From the NCBI GenBank assembly GCA_022393335.1, contig JAJEKB010020602.1:32543-96542 (forward strand): a DNA stretch of 64,000 nucleotides, in the 5' to 3' direction. Shown here in pieces: positions 38,941 through 55,490 of this stretch. Below the pieces are notes generated by a model that saw only the letters and a list, made by a program, of their open reading frames with translations, was not told where the DNA came from and did no database searches. The DNA is from Macrotrachela quadricornifera. Its lineage: Eukaryota > Rotifera > Eurotatoria > Philodinida > Philodinidae. The position numbers and the translations under genes were made by a program. Numbering within the stretch: position 1 is the stretch's first letter; each line of letters starts with the position of its first letter.

Positions 38941-41900
38941 ATGACTACACCAAGTCAAACGAGTGATAGTCTTTATTCAAAAGAATCTTTCTCAAGTGAT
39001 TTAATAGAAATTGATAATTGGCTTATTTCATTTAAGGTATATATATATATATGTAACTTTGTGAATATGTGTGCAAGTATATTATATCTTAGACAATCAT
39101 TTAACATGTTAAGATTCATTTTTCGTTATCTTATATAGGATAAATAAGGTGTTAATGAGGATAATATTTCTTTATTGTAATGTTCTACTCTTTTGCCTGT
39201 TATTCACGAATAGAATTGCGTGTTAGTAATCAAAAGTTGTGTGTATATATATACCCGTATATGTGTCTGTGTGTGATTTATAATCTCACTGGATTTTATG
39301 CTTCTGGCAACATCACCAAAGAAACGCAAGAGTAGAACATCCTTTTTTTTTCTTCTCTGCTCACTTTTCTGTAGTGATGTGCATCTTTGTAGATTAATTA
39401 TGAAGAAACGAGTTCTAAAAAAAGACGAAGACGAGAGTTGATCTTTTTCTCCTTTTACTTCTATACCTCCTCTTTTTCCTTATTTTTCTTCTATCTTTTG
39501 TTCAAAATGAAAATCTTCTTTCTAGTTTTATGCGTTTTTTCTTATTTTCCTTTAAGCAAAAATTTTCTTTAAATTTTTTAAGAATAGAAGGATTTACAAT
39601 AGATGACAAGACATACATTTCTGACATAACAATTTAATAATTCTATTCTTTGCTCTATTGCACATCTCAGTTTATATCTTCACACTGACAATTTGAATTA
39701 ATTATGAAAGAGCCGCACACGTTCTTCATCATTCTTTCGCTTGCTTTCATTTATTTATTTATTCATTAATTCATTCATATCTGAAGTAATATAATTCATA
39801 CATTATATGTAAGAAAAAAAAAAAGTGAAAAAGAGATTGAGAATGTTATATATTAAAGAAAAAAAAGATTATCTCTTGACAGTCAAAAGATTAAATTTTA
39901 AACGAGAAAGACGTGTTGAGCAAGGTGGCAAAGATTATGCTTGCGCGCACACACTGTTTCTGACAGGTGATGCTAACATAAAGAATAGAAAAGTGAAAAT
40001 AAGAAATCTGTTCGCACGACTAGCTTTTATCTTCTTTCTTCTTTTTTTTCTCTCATCATTTAGGTGTATATGTGTCCTTATTTGCATAAAGAGAATGCAT
40101 CGGAAGTCAAAAAAGAAGAAAAAACCAGGAAAAGATATGAGTCTTATTCTTTTTTTCTTCTTTTTTTTTTGCTTGGATAGGATGAGAAAGCATTATCAAC
40201 AACAAACTATAATCCAAAGCTTAATGCTGAAATTCATTTGGCCATTACTACAGAATCATCGGAAGTATGTATCAATGAATATATATGTACATATGTGATA
40301 TAATAATGTTGTGTCTCTATAGTATGCATCAACGCTTTGTGATCATCTATTCACACTTTATCGTGATGTGCAACATCGACCATTCGTACTTCAATTTCTT
40401 CCGTCATTCGTCATAGTCTATTATAATGTTCTTTATCATCATCCGGAGTCAGTTGATGTTACAACTAAGGTAAAATGATATAGAATGCTGTGATACTCGC
40501 TCATTATGATTGTCTATGTGTCTAATGACCGGGTAACATATATACATCCCTCTCATCAATGTATAGAAGGAAAAAAAACGCAGGAAGCCTTTTACTTAAA
40601 TTGAGAATGAAAAGAAGAAGGAAAAAAATGTGTATGAGATAGATAAAGACCGTGTGCAAGTGCATGACATAAATCTTTTAAGTAGGCAGACAAAGTCTTA
40701 AAGACGATTTCTTTTCCTTCTTTATTTTCTCATTATATGTAAAGTAAACTTGGTGATGAAGCGTGAATCTTTCACTGAGCTTCCGATTTTTAAATCTAAT
40801 TAAAATATCTTGACATAGTCTGTGATAATAGTAATAAATGAAGTAAAATATGACAAGAAGAACACGAAGATTCATTGTGCGATGATAATATGTTAAAAAG
40901 GTTTTTTTTTTAATAAAGAGAACAATAAGGTAAAATACGGAAATGAAAAAAAAGGTGAGACAGATAGCAGCACAGTTAGTCAAATTTGAAACATGTCAAA
41001 CAAAGCTAATTTCACTTTTCATCATCATTATTAACACATACATATGAACTAAACTCATAATACGATTTTGCCTGCAGTCGACAGCAGCATCATATTCATC
41101 ATCATCATCATCATCATTGTCCCTCTTCTTTTTTGACAGCATCGTAGCGTGAATAATCAGACTCCAATAGAAGAGATGAGCGGCTTTCTTTTCTCTATCT
41201 TTCTCTCTTTTTATTTCTCTCTCTCTCCCTCTCTCTTACCGCTTGATTATCGTTATTAAAAAAAAAAGAGAGAGGGAGAAGGAGAGAGAGAGATAGAATG
41301 AGCACGTCGCTTCATTATTCTTTTCTTCATCATTCGATGTATTTCACTCTTTACTTGTAGGATGTTTGTTCAACAATTGATACTTTCCTTGTTGGTCTCT
41401 ACAATCTAGTAAGTTTCTACATCATACATTTATCTAATATCAAATGAAACATTGTCTAAGCGGTAGTTAGCTATTGATAACAGTTGTCTAAAACAAATCT
41501 GTATCAGTAGCTCTACTACTGAATAGCCAACATATGTTATTATCGACGATTTTATTAATCGAATATTTAAATATTAATATTTAAAAATATTAATATTTAT
41601 TTCTAGAGTATTCTCGATAATGGACATAATGAAAAAATTTATGAATTTCGTAAGTTTATTAAAATAGAAAAAATAAAATAAAAAAAAAATAATATTTTTA
41701 TAGGTATACCAAATTTAACATTACCATCAATTTATCATACACCAAATCCTGTAAGTCTTTTGGTTGATTGTGGCAAAGATGATTAAACTAAATTTGGACA
41801 AAATAATCTAATTTCAGCAAATATAAATTCAATATTCACTATAAAACTTTGTATGATTATTTGTTTTTTTTCATATAACTAATTAATTAGTAAATGAAAA

Positions 41901-44116
41901 TTCAATAGTAAAAATAAAAATTTTCTTTAACTAAATGTGTGTTAATCAAATAGTTTATAATAAAATATTAAAAATAATTTAATAAAAAAACAAAAGACAA
42001 ATAAAGATTGATATAAATAATAAAAAAGAAAAAAAAATCAACAAAGAAGAAGAATATAAATATATTGAATAACTTGAAATGAATAAAATAGAAGAAGAAA
42101 AAAAAATCAATTCAATAATAAATATCAATTAAAATAGTTCAATGAAAGTTTTATTTAATTTAGGATCATTATGCACCTACACCACTTACTCAACATGCAA
42201 TATCAAAACATGAAAAAAAATGTGATGTTGTTCGTTTACAATCTTTTTCTCCATTTGATTCAGTTAATGCAACAACAAGGTATATTTAATTAAATATTCA
42301 ATTTTAGTTCGTTGTCTAATATTTTTCAGTATTCGAAAACTAATGGTTTATTATAAGGGGTTTGTTAAATATATATATTCACAAAAAAAAACGGGGAAAA
42401 AGATATAAATTAAATGATATTTATTTGGACAAGTGTTTTTTTTTTAATTCTTATTATTTAGTGGTGAGGTGAAATCGAAAACAGAATCAAGAAATCTCTA
42501 TTATCTGTTTGTAGATTATCTATGTGTTTGTGTGATTACCCAAATAAACTAAACTAACTTTTGTTTTAACTGACAATTTAATTTTAAATTTCAATTTCAA
42601 AAAAAAGAAAATTGTTTATTTAGAGAACAAATTCTTTGGTTTCTTCTTATTCAATATGGTACTTATGTATCCAATATGGATATATATTCTCGTCAATCTT
42701 ATTTTGAAATGTCAAAAAAGTAGTATTATTAAAATCAAAAATAAATTTATTTTTACTATTATATTTATTTCTAGATTACTTAGTCAAGGATTTTCATTTG
42801 ATGAAAATATTTCAATAAAAAAACTAAATTCTATTTTACCACCAACTGGTCGTCGTATACATGTATCAAGTCGTATAATGTCAGAAATTTTAGGAACATT
42901 ACTCTATTTTAAGTAATCATTAACAGAAAATTATTGTTTAATTTATAATAAAAAAACGTCTTTCTTTCCTTTTTTCTTTTTTTAAGAGCTAATTCAACTG
43001 ATAAAGAAGCATCTGAATGTATGCGTTTATTAAAAAAACGTGCTGAGTATGAAATGTATGCTGATGTCATATTAGTGAGTATTCATTATATATTTATGCA
43101 TTTATTTATGTTATTTTTGTAAGATGACAGAATCAATGGGTTATTTACATGAATTTGAAAGTCAACGTCCTGAACAACAAGATACAATTGGTATTGAAAT
43201 AGAAATACCACCGACAATTGATATGGTAAAACAAAAACGAACAGCAACAACAACACGTTCAATGAAAAATCGACATCGTTCACAGAAACATCATCATCCA
43301 AATGAAACAGGTAATTTTTCGTAACTATTTAAATAATTTTTAAATATTTTATATATAAAATATTTAGACAAATCGAAACTTTTATGTTTATAAAAAAAAA
43401 ATAGAAATAAAAATAAAAATCAATAGATAGAAAAAGATATATTTGCCTGCATGTTTTTATTTTGCTTATTATTTTTTATTTTTATTTCATTCATTCATTA
43501 TTTAGCTATTATTGAGAATGATTTACCAAATGATACAATAGAGCATTTAAATTTTGTACCTGTACCAAGTAATGCAACACCAACATCATTAACACCACCA
43601 ACCAGTCATCGAAATAAATCAATAATTGATGTACTTGATGAAAGTTCACCAACAACTGAATTTATACGATCAACTAGTACACATACATCATTATCAATTG
43701 AACAACAAAATGAAACAAATATATCAGATGATAATCAAGATGTAACAACACCAATGATTGATCAAACAGAAACNNNNNNNNNNCAAGATGTAACAACACC
43801 AATGATTGATCAAACAGAAACAAATATATCGTCATCAATTGGTCCAGCAATATCAAATTCATCACCATCATCAATACGTCAGTGTAAACCAATGTCATTA
43901 ACATCAACACAAACATATTTTAATACAATTAATCAACAACAACGTGCTTCATCACCAAATATACAAAATGTTCAAACAATAATACATACTAATAATGATT
44001 TACCTCGATCACGTACATCAAGTATGAGACATGGAGAAAAAAAAGATACAGCTACTACAGTTCGTTTTGTGGGAACTGATGTATCTCGAACTAATGCTGA
44101 AGAGACATATCTATAA
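38941..44116 (+). CDS. HYCC1: Hyccin (FAM126 family), PI4KA complex subunit
   Basis: Twelve exons (38941-39036, 40181-40264, 40323-40469, 41361-41408, 41607-41649, 41704-41750, 42164-42279, 42624-42719, 42775-42912, 42987-43074, 43124-43310, 43506-44116) give about 566 aa including 10 undetermined bases. The helical hyccin core is recognisable: IDNWLISFK, LCDHLFTLYRD, VLQFLPSFVIVYYN, FLVGLYNL, IPNLTLPSIYH, SFDENI, RRIHVSSRIMSEILGTLLYF. The Ser/Thr-rich disordered tail is typical. Hyccin stabilises the PI4KA-TTC7 complex making PI4P at the plasma membrane. Intron 1 (1.14 kb) and intron 3 (0.89 kb) are long. A or B paralogue cannot be distinguished; the symbol denotes the family. Confidence 0.9.
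41094..41294. repeat. Microsatellites and CT/GA hairpin in hyccin intron 3
   Basis: A (TCA)n run spans about 41094-41117. Further on, a CT-rich arm (about 41216-41236) and a GA-rich arm (about 41267-41294) are near-perfect inverted repeats around an AT-rich loop of about 30 nt. They could form a hairpin in the pre-mRNA. Confidence 0.6.
43736..43821 (+). repeat. Coding minisatellite interrupted by assembly gap
   Basis: A 38-nt sequence starting CAAGATGTAACAACACCAAT occurs on both sides of ten Ns (43774-43783) in the last hyccin exon. The bases before copy 1 (AAATATATCAGATGATAAT) match the start of the bases after copy 2, suggesting a 57-nt, 19-codon repeat unit. The gap therefore probably lies within a tandem repeat. 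Confidence 0.7.
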
Positions 44117-47046
44117 ATAAACAAATTTTTTTTTTTGTGTGTGGATAATATTTAATTAGTCATTGTGTTTGTATGTGTCTTTGCTTTATATTATTCAACG
44201 ATATGAGAAAAAGGTAGAATAAAATTAATAATATATGTTTATCTTGTTTAGTTTTATAAAATATACATTTATATCTATATATATATATATATGCAAAAAT
44301 AAAATAAAATATATATATTAATAATTAAAATATAAAATTTCTTTTTATAATCTGAACTATAGATTTGTTTTCTTATTTATTATAATAAAAAGAATAATTT
44401 TTTAAAAGTTTGTTGTTCTTTTCTGTTTAATATATTACTTTAGAAAGAATTAAATAACATAGGTGTACTCAATACACTTTTTCTTCAAGCATTTATAAGT
44501 ATAAAAATAACACTCAATAATAGACAAAAAAACAACAACAACCACAACGTACTCTTTTATGCTCTGAAATTATTTCTCTTAGTAGACGACAAAACAGTTC
44601 TCTAGTTATACTCAGACATATGTGTTTTAACTTGACAAGTATAATATAAATGTTTCTTCTATATTTATTATAGATATATATTCCTTTTTAGTAAGAAACA
44701 ATGATTATTAAAGTTATAAAATTATTTCCAATCGAATAGGAAATTTTATCTTATGTAAATGTATTTATAATCAAATTTGAACATTGACAAAGGCAATTGA
44801 AACTGCTGGACAATATTTATTCATGGTCAAATAGAGAATTGTATTTTAAAATATCGATTATTAGTTGGAATATTAAAAAAACTATGATTGATATTCAACA
44901 AGATGTATATTAGAATCTCAAACGGATAAGTAATATTAGTATCAGAAGTCAAAATATCTTGCGGTTTTCACTAAATAATGTAGGATTGAAACGAATATAT
45001 AGGTAAGTTAATTTTCGTTGGTTTAACCGAATCTCCAATCAGATGAATTTCTTAATGAACAATTTGAAAACGAGATATTAAAGTTATATTCTATTTAATT
45101 TTCACTTGTAATATTATCATTTTATGACAAAATCTGTTTTTTCAATTTATGTAAGACTGAAATTTTTAACTTGTTCCATTTAGGACAGATGAGAGATTTT
45201 CAAAAATTCCGAATTTTAGTCAATTGTGAAATCAATGAAAGTTTCGCCTATTTATATCGATTAATTTCTAAATTTTTATAAGAAAATTAATCTCATATAT
45301 TTAGTTACGACTGACAAATAAAAAGAATGATGTAATACATTTTTTTGATTAGTAATTAAAAATTATCTTTTATAAAATTTAGTTGTGTAAGTTAAGATTT
45401 AGTAATTTATAATTGAATTATTTTTACTTTGTACTCGATTTAAATAGGATTAAACATTTTTTTTCTTCTTTTTAATGAAAAATTTTATAAATGAATATTA
45501 AATTTATTTGACTGTAAGGCATAAACAAATTTTATATCTTGTCATTTATTATTTTTCTCATATCTACCTTGCTTAATCAGGAAATATATGATGTTGTCAT
45601 TTCACATTAATTTAAGTAATTCACTTACCTTATATCTCGCTTGCTACACATTATTCAAATATTCCATTAGTAAACGCTTGAGAAGAGCAAACAATAATTC
45701 TACAGGTAGAAAGGCAATGTTTCTTAATTGTGTTTTGAGGGCTTAAAGTTTATTATTCCCGTTCTCAGACATATTAAGTTTATAGAATAATTAAAAGTAT
45801 GATTTTATCTTTCATTATTTTTCTTAATTTACTCAATTAAGAAAAGATTTAAGCTTAATTGAATAGACACACATGAAGAACATCATAGAAACCTTTACTT
45901 ATATTCGAATCTCTTTAATTATAATTGAAAATGATGATTAATAAAGGAAAAAAAGAACCACTTTTAATACTCAACAATTTTTAAGTGTCTATTTCTAAAA
46001 GGTATATAATTTATAAGAAACATAACAGGAATAGTGGATATATATATGTAAACAGTCGAATACTCTTTAAACTTTTTTATAGTAACAATGGGATTATTTT
46101 TACTAATAAGATGTTTTTAATTTTTGTAATATATAAAACTTTAGTTGACATATTATTTTTTTATAATGACGAAAAGAAATATTCATCCTTACTCATTATT
46201 TATATATTGATTGTTTTTTATTTTAAAATAACAAAAAGAAAAGGTTTTTTTGACATTTATTAAACAGCACATTAATAAGCATCATAACGGTCAACTAGAC
46301 ATGTCATTATGAATTTTATTTTTCATTCTATAAAGACATAAAATAATCGATACAATTATTGATCTAATAATAAAATCTATTTTAATTCGTAGCAAAGAAA
46401 TAAATATACTTTGAGACGGAATGTTCTTACCAAGGACATTAAATAGAATATTTTTTGAAAGAAAAAAAAAATCATCTGGTATTATATGTTATTATTAGAA
46501 AACAATATTGCATATTATAAATACTTTCAAAATAATTTTATCTTCTTTTTTAAATAGAGAAGAGTTCAGTAAAGGTAAATTACCAAAGTACTTGTTTGTA
46601 GGTGTACACGTCGCTGATTAATCGGAAAAAAACAAGCGAGAAAAAGGCCCATAATTTGATCGAAGGTAATTTATCATGATTTATTTGAATTTGTTGGTAG
46701 TTTTACCTTTTTTTTTTCTTATTTTACTACTTTACTTTTTAAAAATGTACAAATAAATAATTTGCTCAGAATTCAAAAATAGTACTTTTATGAGAAAGGA
46801 TTGGACATGTCCCTTAACGAGGACTACTTGTTAAATAATACACACTCATGACTTTTCTTTTCTAAAAGCGTTTTTCGTTCTTATTATTGTTTCGGCTCAC
46901 TGGTTTTAAAAGGTATCATTGAATCGAAATATTTATTATATAGTAATCCTACGCAAAATATAATAACCTTTTCTTTTCTAGATAAATAAGACGATGTATA
47001 AAAATGAGATGATATTGAATACGGAATAAATATAAAACAATATAAT
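44117..47046. other. Intergenic, no supported gene
   Basis: About 2.9 kb, AT-rich. A (TA)n run lies at about 44277-44292. An open frame at 45985-46263 is Ile/Phe/Lys/Tyr-rich without homology. A 3' splice site (TTCTTTTCTAG, AG 46980-46981) lies 65 nt before the AKT ATG, so the AKT 5' UTR probably has an upstream exon in this region. Confidence 0.5.
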
Positions 47047-50375
<3,329 letters not shown>

Positions 50376-51409
50376 AAAACAAAAAGAAAAAAGAAAACAA
50401 TAAAGCATCCGTTATTAAATCGTCAGATCTTTTTCTCTATTATGCATTTTTTTATTTTATCTCGACAAAAAAATAATAATTTAACCTTATTTTTTTTTTT
50501 TAGTAACAAATCAGCTTATATTTATTTTAAGTATTAAGAGAGCATTTGTGAGAATACCTAATATTGGCCGGATATTCCATAACATGATATTTTGTGAGAT
50601 GCTTTTTTTTATTCATTCGATTCTATGTGGAAAACTGTAGGAAGGAAAGTTTTTTTAGAGCTTCACACCTTATACTCACGAAATTATAAGCATTTCAGAA
50701 CAAGCACTCCTCAAAATGCAAAAACAACAATAATTTTCAGTAATTTTTTATGCTTTAAAGCCTACTTTCATATGCTCATCAAATTTATTACTCATTTTGT
50801 GAAAAAACTTATACAAAAAAAGAACTGAAAAATTTGAGACATTCAGTAGGAAATATCCTAATTGATTGAATTTGCTACTCGCCGTTACTAGTTACAACTC
50901 TACTTTTTATGCTTCTTTAGAAGTAAAATATCCGATTATATGAAAATCGAAAGCTCTATATATGGATAAGAGTAGCAAAAGTGATAGGGTACCTCTTATA
51001 TGAAAGTAACAAATCTTTTCCCATCAACTATCATCTTCTTTATCAGGCAAGAAGTTTTTGAAAAAAAGCAGTAGTCAAATTGATTTTGAACTGTTCATAA
51101 CTGCCCAATGTTCAAAATAATTTAGATGGCAAATAGCATATAGTTCAAAAATTCCTGACCACAATACTGGTTCTTAAGATAAAGGATTTTCTATAAGTAT
51201 ACACTCTAATTTTAATATCATTAATTATTTTTATAATTATTGGATGCTTAACTGATCTGAGAAACTTCAAAAAAAATTGTTGCAGAAGTTGTAACTTCGT
51301 CGACCAGTGTAACTTAAAATAAAATATAAACATATAAAACTCTTTTCATTGTTGCATCTCATAAAGCTTAATTAATAAAATCGGTTAATAACCTATGTTC
51401 ATCATTTAT
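50376..51409. other. Intergenic, no supported gene
   Basis: About 1 kb between the AKT 3' end and a decayed F-box-like gene. Short non-conserved open frames only. Confidence 0.5.
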
Positions 51410-52450
51410 TCAAAGAAGGATAAACGATCGAGTGTCCTGATTGTTGTCCAATTGTGAACTACATTTAACTATTGTTATGTTAATAATATGTTCGAACACA
51501 TTGACATCGTTGCTCATGGTATCAGTGACGGTAAGATTGTGTTGTTGAGCAATCAAATGTTTTAGATTATGTGTCAGAGGAAGAACACAATATAGAATAG
51601 GAAAATCAATAGAAGTTGTAACATCACTAAAACAAAGTTCAATGCCTGTGGGCAATGTCAGTTTTGTGTTCTGAATTAGATCATCATTTAAATAACAGTA
51701 CTTTTCGAAATGAATATGACATAGAAAAGGACATGTCTGCTCTATGAGTATGAATAGGGTTAGATCTAACTTAGCGTATGTACAGTAACCATAGATTATT
51801 GACATGACTTTTTTTTGATCCACAGTCAAATATTCCACTATGATCAATTTCAATATTCATCAAACTACTATAAATACAAAAATCGATCTGTTTCAAATGC
51901 GGTAAATAATGAAGTAAATGTTAATCGAGTGAGCGCTGTGCCAACATTAGAAAACCTTAATGTGTAGTGATGTAGAATAACAAACGTTTGAGCGATAAAG
52001 AATAGCATTTTACAAAAGCGTAGAAACTCATTGTAGCCGTTAACCGATCATAAACGATAAGACGCAATGATCTAATATGTGTAGATCATTCTTGTACTTG
52101 CAAGAACTTGAGCTTAAAAGTTAAAGGTTGATTGTAGACATTTTAGAAGAAAAACTCAAAATGTTGAAGAACAGGTACAAATAATATTAAAACAATGACG
52201 AAACCAATATGACCCAAGTCGAGTGATAAATGAGTAAGATTTCGATTGACCATGGGCGAACATGATGATCTAGAGGAAAGATCATCTCTATCCAATATGA
52301 AAGAATTTAAGATCAATATATTTTCTAGACAACACTATCCGAGTACCATATAAATAAGACCAATTCATCCATTCTCTCAGGTTTCTTAGAAGTTAAGTAG
52401 TTAAAAATACTTTGAGTTAAGTGAATGCGTCCATTCGGGACACTGTTTGA
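51410..52450 (-). pseudogene. Decayed F-box/LRR-type gene
   Basis: The minus strand shows LRR-like coding fragments in shifting frames: HIRSLRLIVYDRLTATM and LKRLLFYITTH (about 52080-51965), LRFSNVGTALTRLTFTSLFTA (about 51960-51900), NRNLTHLSLDLGHIGFV (about 52250-52200), and a 147-codon open part (51853-51410: FPILYCVLPLTHNLKHLIAQ). Stops (TAA after ITTH, TAG after RFLYL) and frame changes interrupt them and no intron set restores the frame. The style is that of rotifer F-box/LRR proteins, and an intact F-box gene is at 25.2-27.1 kb. The F-box itself was not found. Confidence 0.6.
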
Positions 52451-53763
52451 GAGACCCTTGTAGTATGAAGATTAAGGAGATTCAGTCTTAGAAATATAGA
52501 GAAAAGTGCATAATCAACGTGGTTAAGACTGATTCGAAACGATTAATAAGATAGTCATCTATCACTCGAAATAACAGACGTATCAGCAGTTGAGAAGTCA
52601 ATATGATGAATATGTGCACAAAGAAGAATATTCAAGCGGCAATCGTAAAGTTGTTCACATGCATGTAATAGATCTGTTGAATGAAGACAAATCAGAACAT
52701 GATAAAGTAATAGCTCATTGGGCAACGAAACTAGAACTGTTCGTTCTAATAAACAAAAATCTCGAACTCATGAATTATTAAACTTTGATAAACGATTACT
52801 TACTGTCAATTATCATCTTTGTCATATAGGCTCATACCCTCAAGCATATTCAGTTTTATACAATGTAAACAATGACACATCTTTTTTGTTATTTGAAATG
52901 AATACATGGCTGAGCAAATGCAGACACTTAAAATGAATGCTGATGTAATTAGAATGTGTTAGAAGATATATTTTCAAATAAGAGTACTTTAAAAATTAGA
53001 TAAAATAAAATAAGAATATGATTCTACTGACTCACTGTAATATATAATTGATGCATTGATAATATCATTAATACACAAAGTATTTAAATAGATTATTTAG
53101 TGTTCTTTTTATTTATAATTATCTATCCATTTTTCATTAAATTATTCCGGAAAGACTGTACAGTTTTGTAAATATCAAAATATATTTCATGTGTTTCACA
53201 TTTTCACTTTATCTCGCTATACTATATTTTATTCTTTTCAGATAATACTGATAATAACCCTTTGAGAACGAAAATTTTTTTTGAAAGAGAAAGAAAAATA
53301 AAATCTTAAAAATTAATTGATTCGATTTTTCATTCAAGTCTATTAATATGCTTTCAAATAAGCAAGCCATACAAACTATATATCACAACAATAATAAGCA
53401 CACTCTACCGTATGCAAAACTATTTCGCATCATCAATGCATAAAGTACTTCACTGTTCAAATAGTCTGCAGGATATGTGGTGTTCCATCCATTCTCAATA
53501 AGGTAAGCATTTATTCTACTTAAAATTCTTAAATAAATTTGTCCTTTGTATTTGATGATTCAATTGATTTAGAAGTTACTAATTCTGAAGATCAACGCAT
53601 TTCAATATGAACTTTATATATTATTAATAAAAAAAAATTATTTTATTCTCAAATGTAACTTAATACTTACAATAAAAATAAGGAACGTTAAAATACTGTT
53701 ATTATTTGTCAAAAGAAATCTACATATATATGTATGTATTTATTATCTTATTAATTATATTTA
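52451..53763. other. Intergenic, possible coding remnants
   Basis: About 1.3 kb. Plus-strand open frames at 52590-52781 and 52718-52936 overlap in different frames and look like a broken coding stretch, but no family is recognised. The remainder is AT-rich and featureless. Confidence 0.4.
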
Positions 53764-54470
53764 TCATTGAGTAATTTGTGTATATCTCATCATTTCAATG
53801 AATTCAGCAAAACTGAGTTTTCCATCTAAATCTCGATCAGCTTCACGCATCATTAATTCAACTTCGACTTTCGATAAATTTTCTCCAAGCTTTTGCATTA
53901 CACGCCAAAGATCATCAAAACTAAAAAAAAAGATCACAAAAAAAACATAGAAAATTTTACTTTCTTTGAAAATATATTTACTGAATAAAACCGCTATTTG
54001 TACGATCAAATATACGAAATGCTTCTTGTAATTCTTCAGTCGTATCATTTATAGTCATTTTATATGCAATAAGAGTTAAAAATTGAGCAAATGTTATTTG
54101 ACCAGAATCTAATTTAGAAAAAATTTAATTAATTTAATAAAAAATAAAATTTATATAAACTAACTATCAATATCAATTTGATCAGTTAAACGTTTTAATT
54201 CATCTCCTTCAATAATAAATGATTTATAATTTTGATCTAAATTTTTATATATATTTGGTATATCTTTAATATGTATAAAACCATTATTATTATGATCAAC
54301 AGATGAAAACGCTTGACGAAGGTCTTTTGAAAAAAAAAACAATTTAGATTTTAATTAATGAATAAAAAAAACAAAAGAAATTAAATACCAAAAAGTTGTT
54401 CTTCACTTAATGTTTCATTCTAAATAAAAAATTATTTTATATCATGTATATGTAATGTAAAATTTACCAT
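53764..54470 (-). CDS. Calmodulin-like four EF-hand protein
   Basis: Five exons: 54470-54468 (the ATG alone), 54419-54389, 54323-54165, 54108-53982 and 53920-53764. They give 158 aa, calmodulin size. The start reads M-NETLSEEQLFDLRQAFSS, matching the calmodulin N-terminus. Four EF loops follow: DHNNNGFIHIKD, DIDNSGQITFAQ (position 12 is Gln instead of Glu, so weak binding is likely), DRTNSGFIHFDD, and the canonical DRDLDGKLSFAE. It is too diverged to be calmodulin itself; a calmodulin-like or flagellar/centrin-type calcium sensor is plausible. The one-codon first coding exon depends on the ATG|GTAAAT donor and should be checked with RNA. Confidence 0.85.
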
Positions 54471-54907
54471 CACTTTTTTTTTGCCTATGTGATTAAGATT
54501 TAGTATATAAAATTCAATTATTTATAAGAAACTTTTTTTTTCTAATTTCAATTCAAATGAGAAGACAAACAAAAGAAATTAGAACTATAAGTAATTTAAT
54601 ATTCAATGATACTTTATCGCTTTAATGCTTCTCTAGAAGAACCCAAAAACGAAAGATAAGAGAAGTTTTTTTTTAAATAGCCATTTATCGTTACCCGCTG
54701 AATAAATTCTATTTTCAACTCAGTAAATAATGTGTAGTATTTGTAGACATAGTTCATGACTTGACAATCACATTTATTTCGTCAAGACTATATATCATAC
54801 AATATGCATAAAACAGCAAGAAATTATCACAAAAAAAAATTATAAAATATTCTAGATGAATCCTATGAAAATCACTTAATATTTGACTAAAAAAAACTAA
54901 TAAAATG
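54471..54907. other. Intergenic between two minus-strand genes
   Basis: About 440 bp containing the 5' region of the calmodulin-like gene and the 3' end of the small MGC gene. No further feature seen. Confidence 0.5.
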
Positions 54908-55186
54908 TTAAATACATGTTCGACGAAGTTGATTATCTAATAACGTATTCGTTATTGTTGTTGAATTATTTTTAGTTATAATTGATTCATTTGAAAGTCC
55001 ATTTATTTTTTTTGTTGATTTATTATTAATTGAATTCATTGAAAGAATTTCACCTTCATTTTCACTCTCTAATGTTGATAGATCAAATTCAGTTGATGCA
55101 TGAAATAAACTTGTAAAACCATTTCCATTGGATTTACATTTTTGAACTTCTGTTTCTTGTTTTTTTATTGAATTTGTACAACCCAT
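54908..55186 (-). CDS. Small protein with N-terminal acylation-type motif (MGCTNS)
   Basis: A single open exon of 92 codons. The start MGCTNSIKK fits the N-myristoylation consensus (Gly2, Ser6), with Cys3 available for palmitoylation, as in Src-family kinases and G-alpha subunits. The rest is Ser/Asn/Thr-rich and disordered, with an acidic patch (ESENEGE) and a basic end (QLRRTCI). No domain is present. If real, it would be a membrane-tethered adaptor. No intron is needed. Functional assignment is inference from the N-terminus alone, and the short length leaves some doubt that it is a gene. Confidence 0.5.
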   Translation of the reverse strand: MGCTNSIKKQETEVQKCKSNGNGFTSLFHASTEFDLSTLESENEGEILSMNSINNKSTKKINGLSNESIITKNNSTTITNTLLDNQLRRTCI

Positions 55187-55329
55187 ATCTCATCTAACGT
55201 ATATGATAAAAGAACATATCTTTTTATGTGGTTTATATAGATAACATAACATGGTCATCATCAGTAAATATATATGTATATATGTCAAGATAAACGATCA
55301 TGTCATCAAAAGATTAATTTTTTAAAATA

Positions 55330-55366
55330 GGATGAATCCATGAGGACCCATCCACTTTTTGGAAAA
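55330..55366. repeat. Isolated terminal fragment of the long-TIR element
   Basis: GGATGAATCCATGAGGACCC and the following bases to TTTTTGGAAA match the ends of the 56809-58027 element. It sits within one arm of the inverted duplication, breaking its similarity to the other arm. Confidence 0.75.
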
Positions 55367-55490
55367 CTATTATTTTTTGTATTTTCATTGAATTTGTCGA
55401 GAAATAAATAAAGAAAAATATTGTTTTTAATTTCTTAATTTATTTTTCTTTTGAAAAAAATAATTATAAAAAAAATTTTTTTTTATAAAT

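Noticed and set aside
39825..40298. 157-codon open frame on plus strand
   Set aside because: It overlaps hyccin intron 1 and exon 2 in another frame and is Lys/Phe-rich; the spliced hyccin exon explains the coding part.
52590..52936. Two overlapping plus-strand open frames
   Set aside because: They look partly protein-like, but frames conflict, no family is recognised and no splice model joins them; recorded only as possible remnants.
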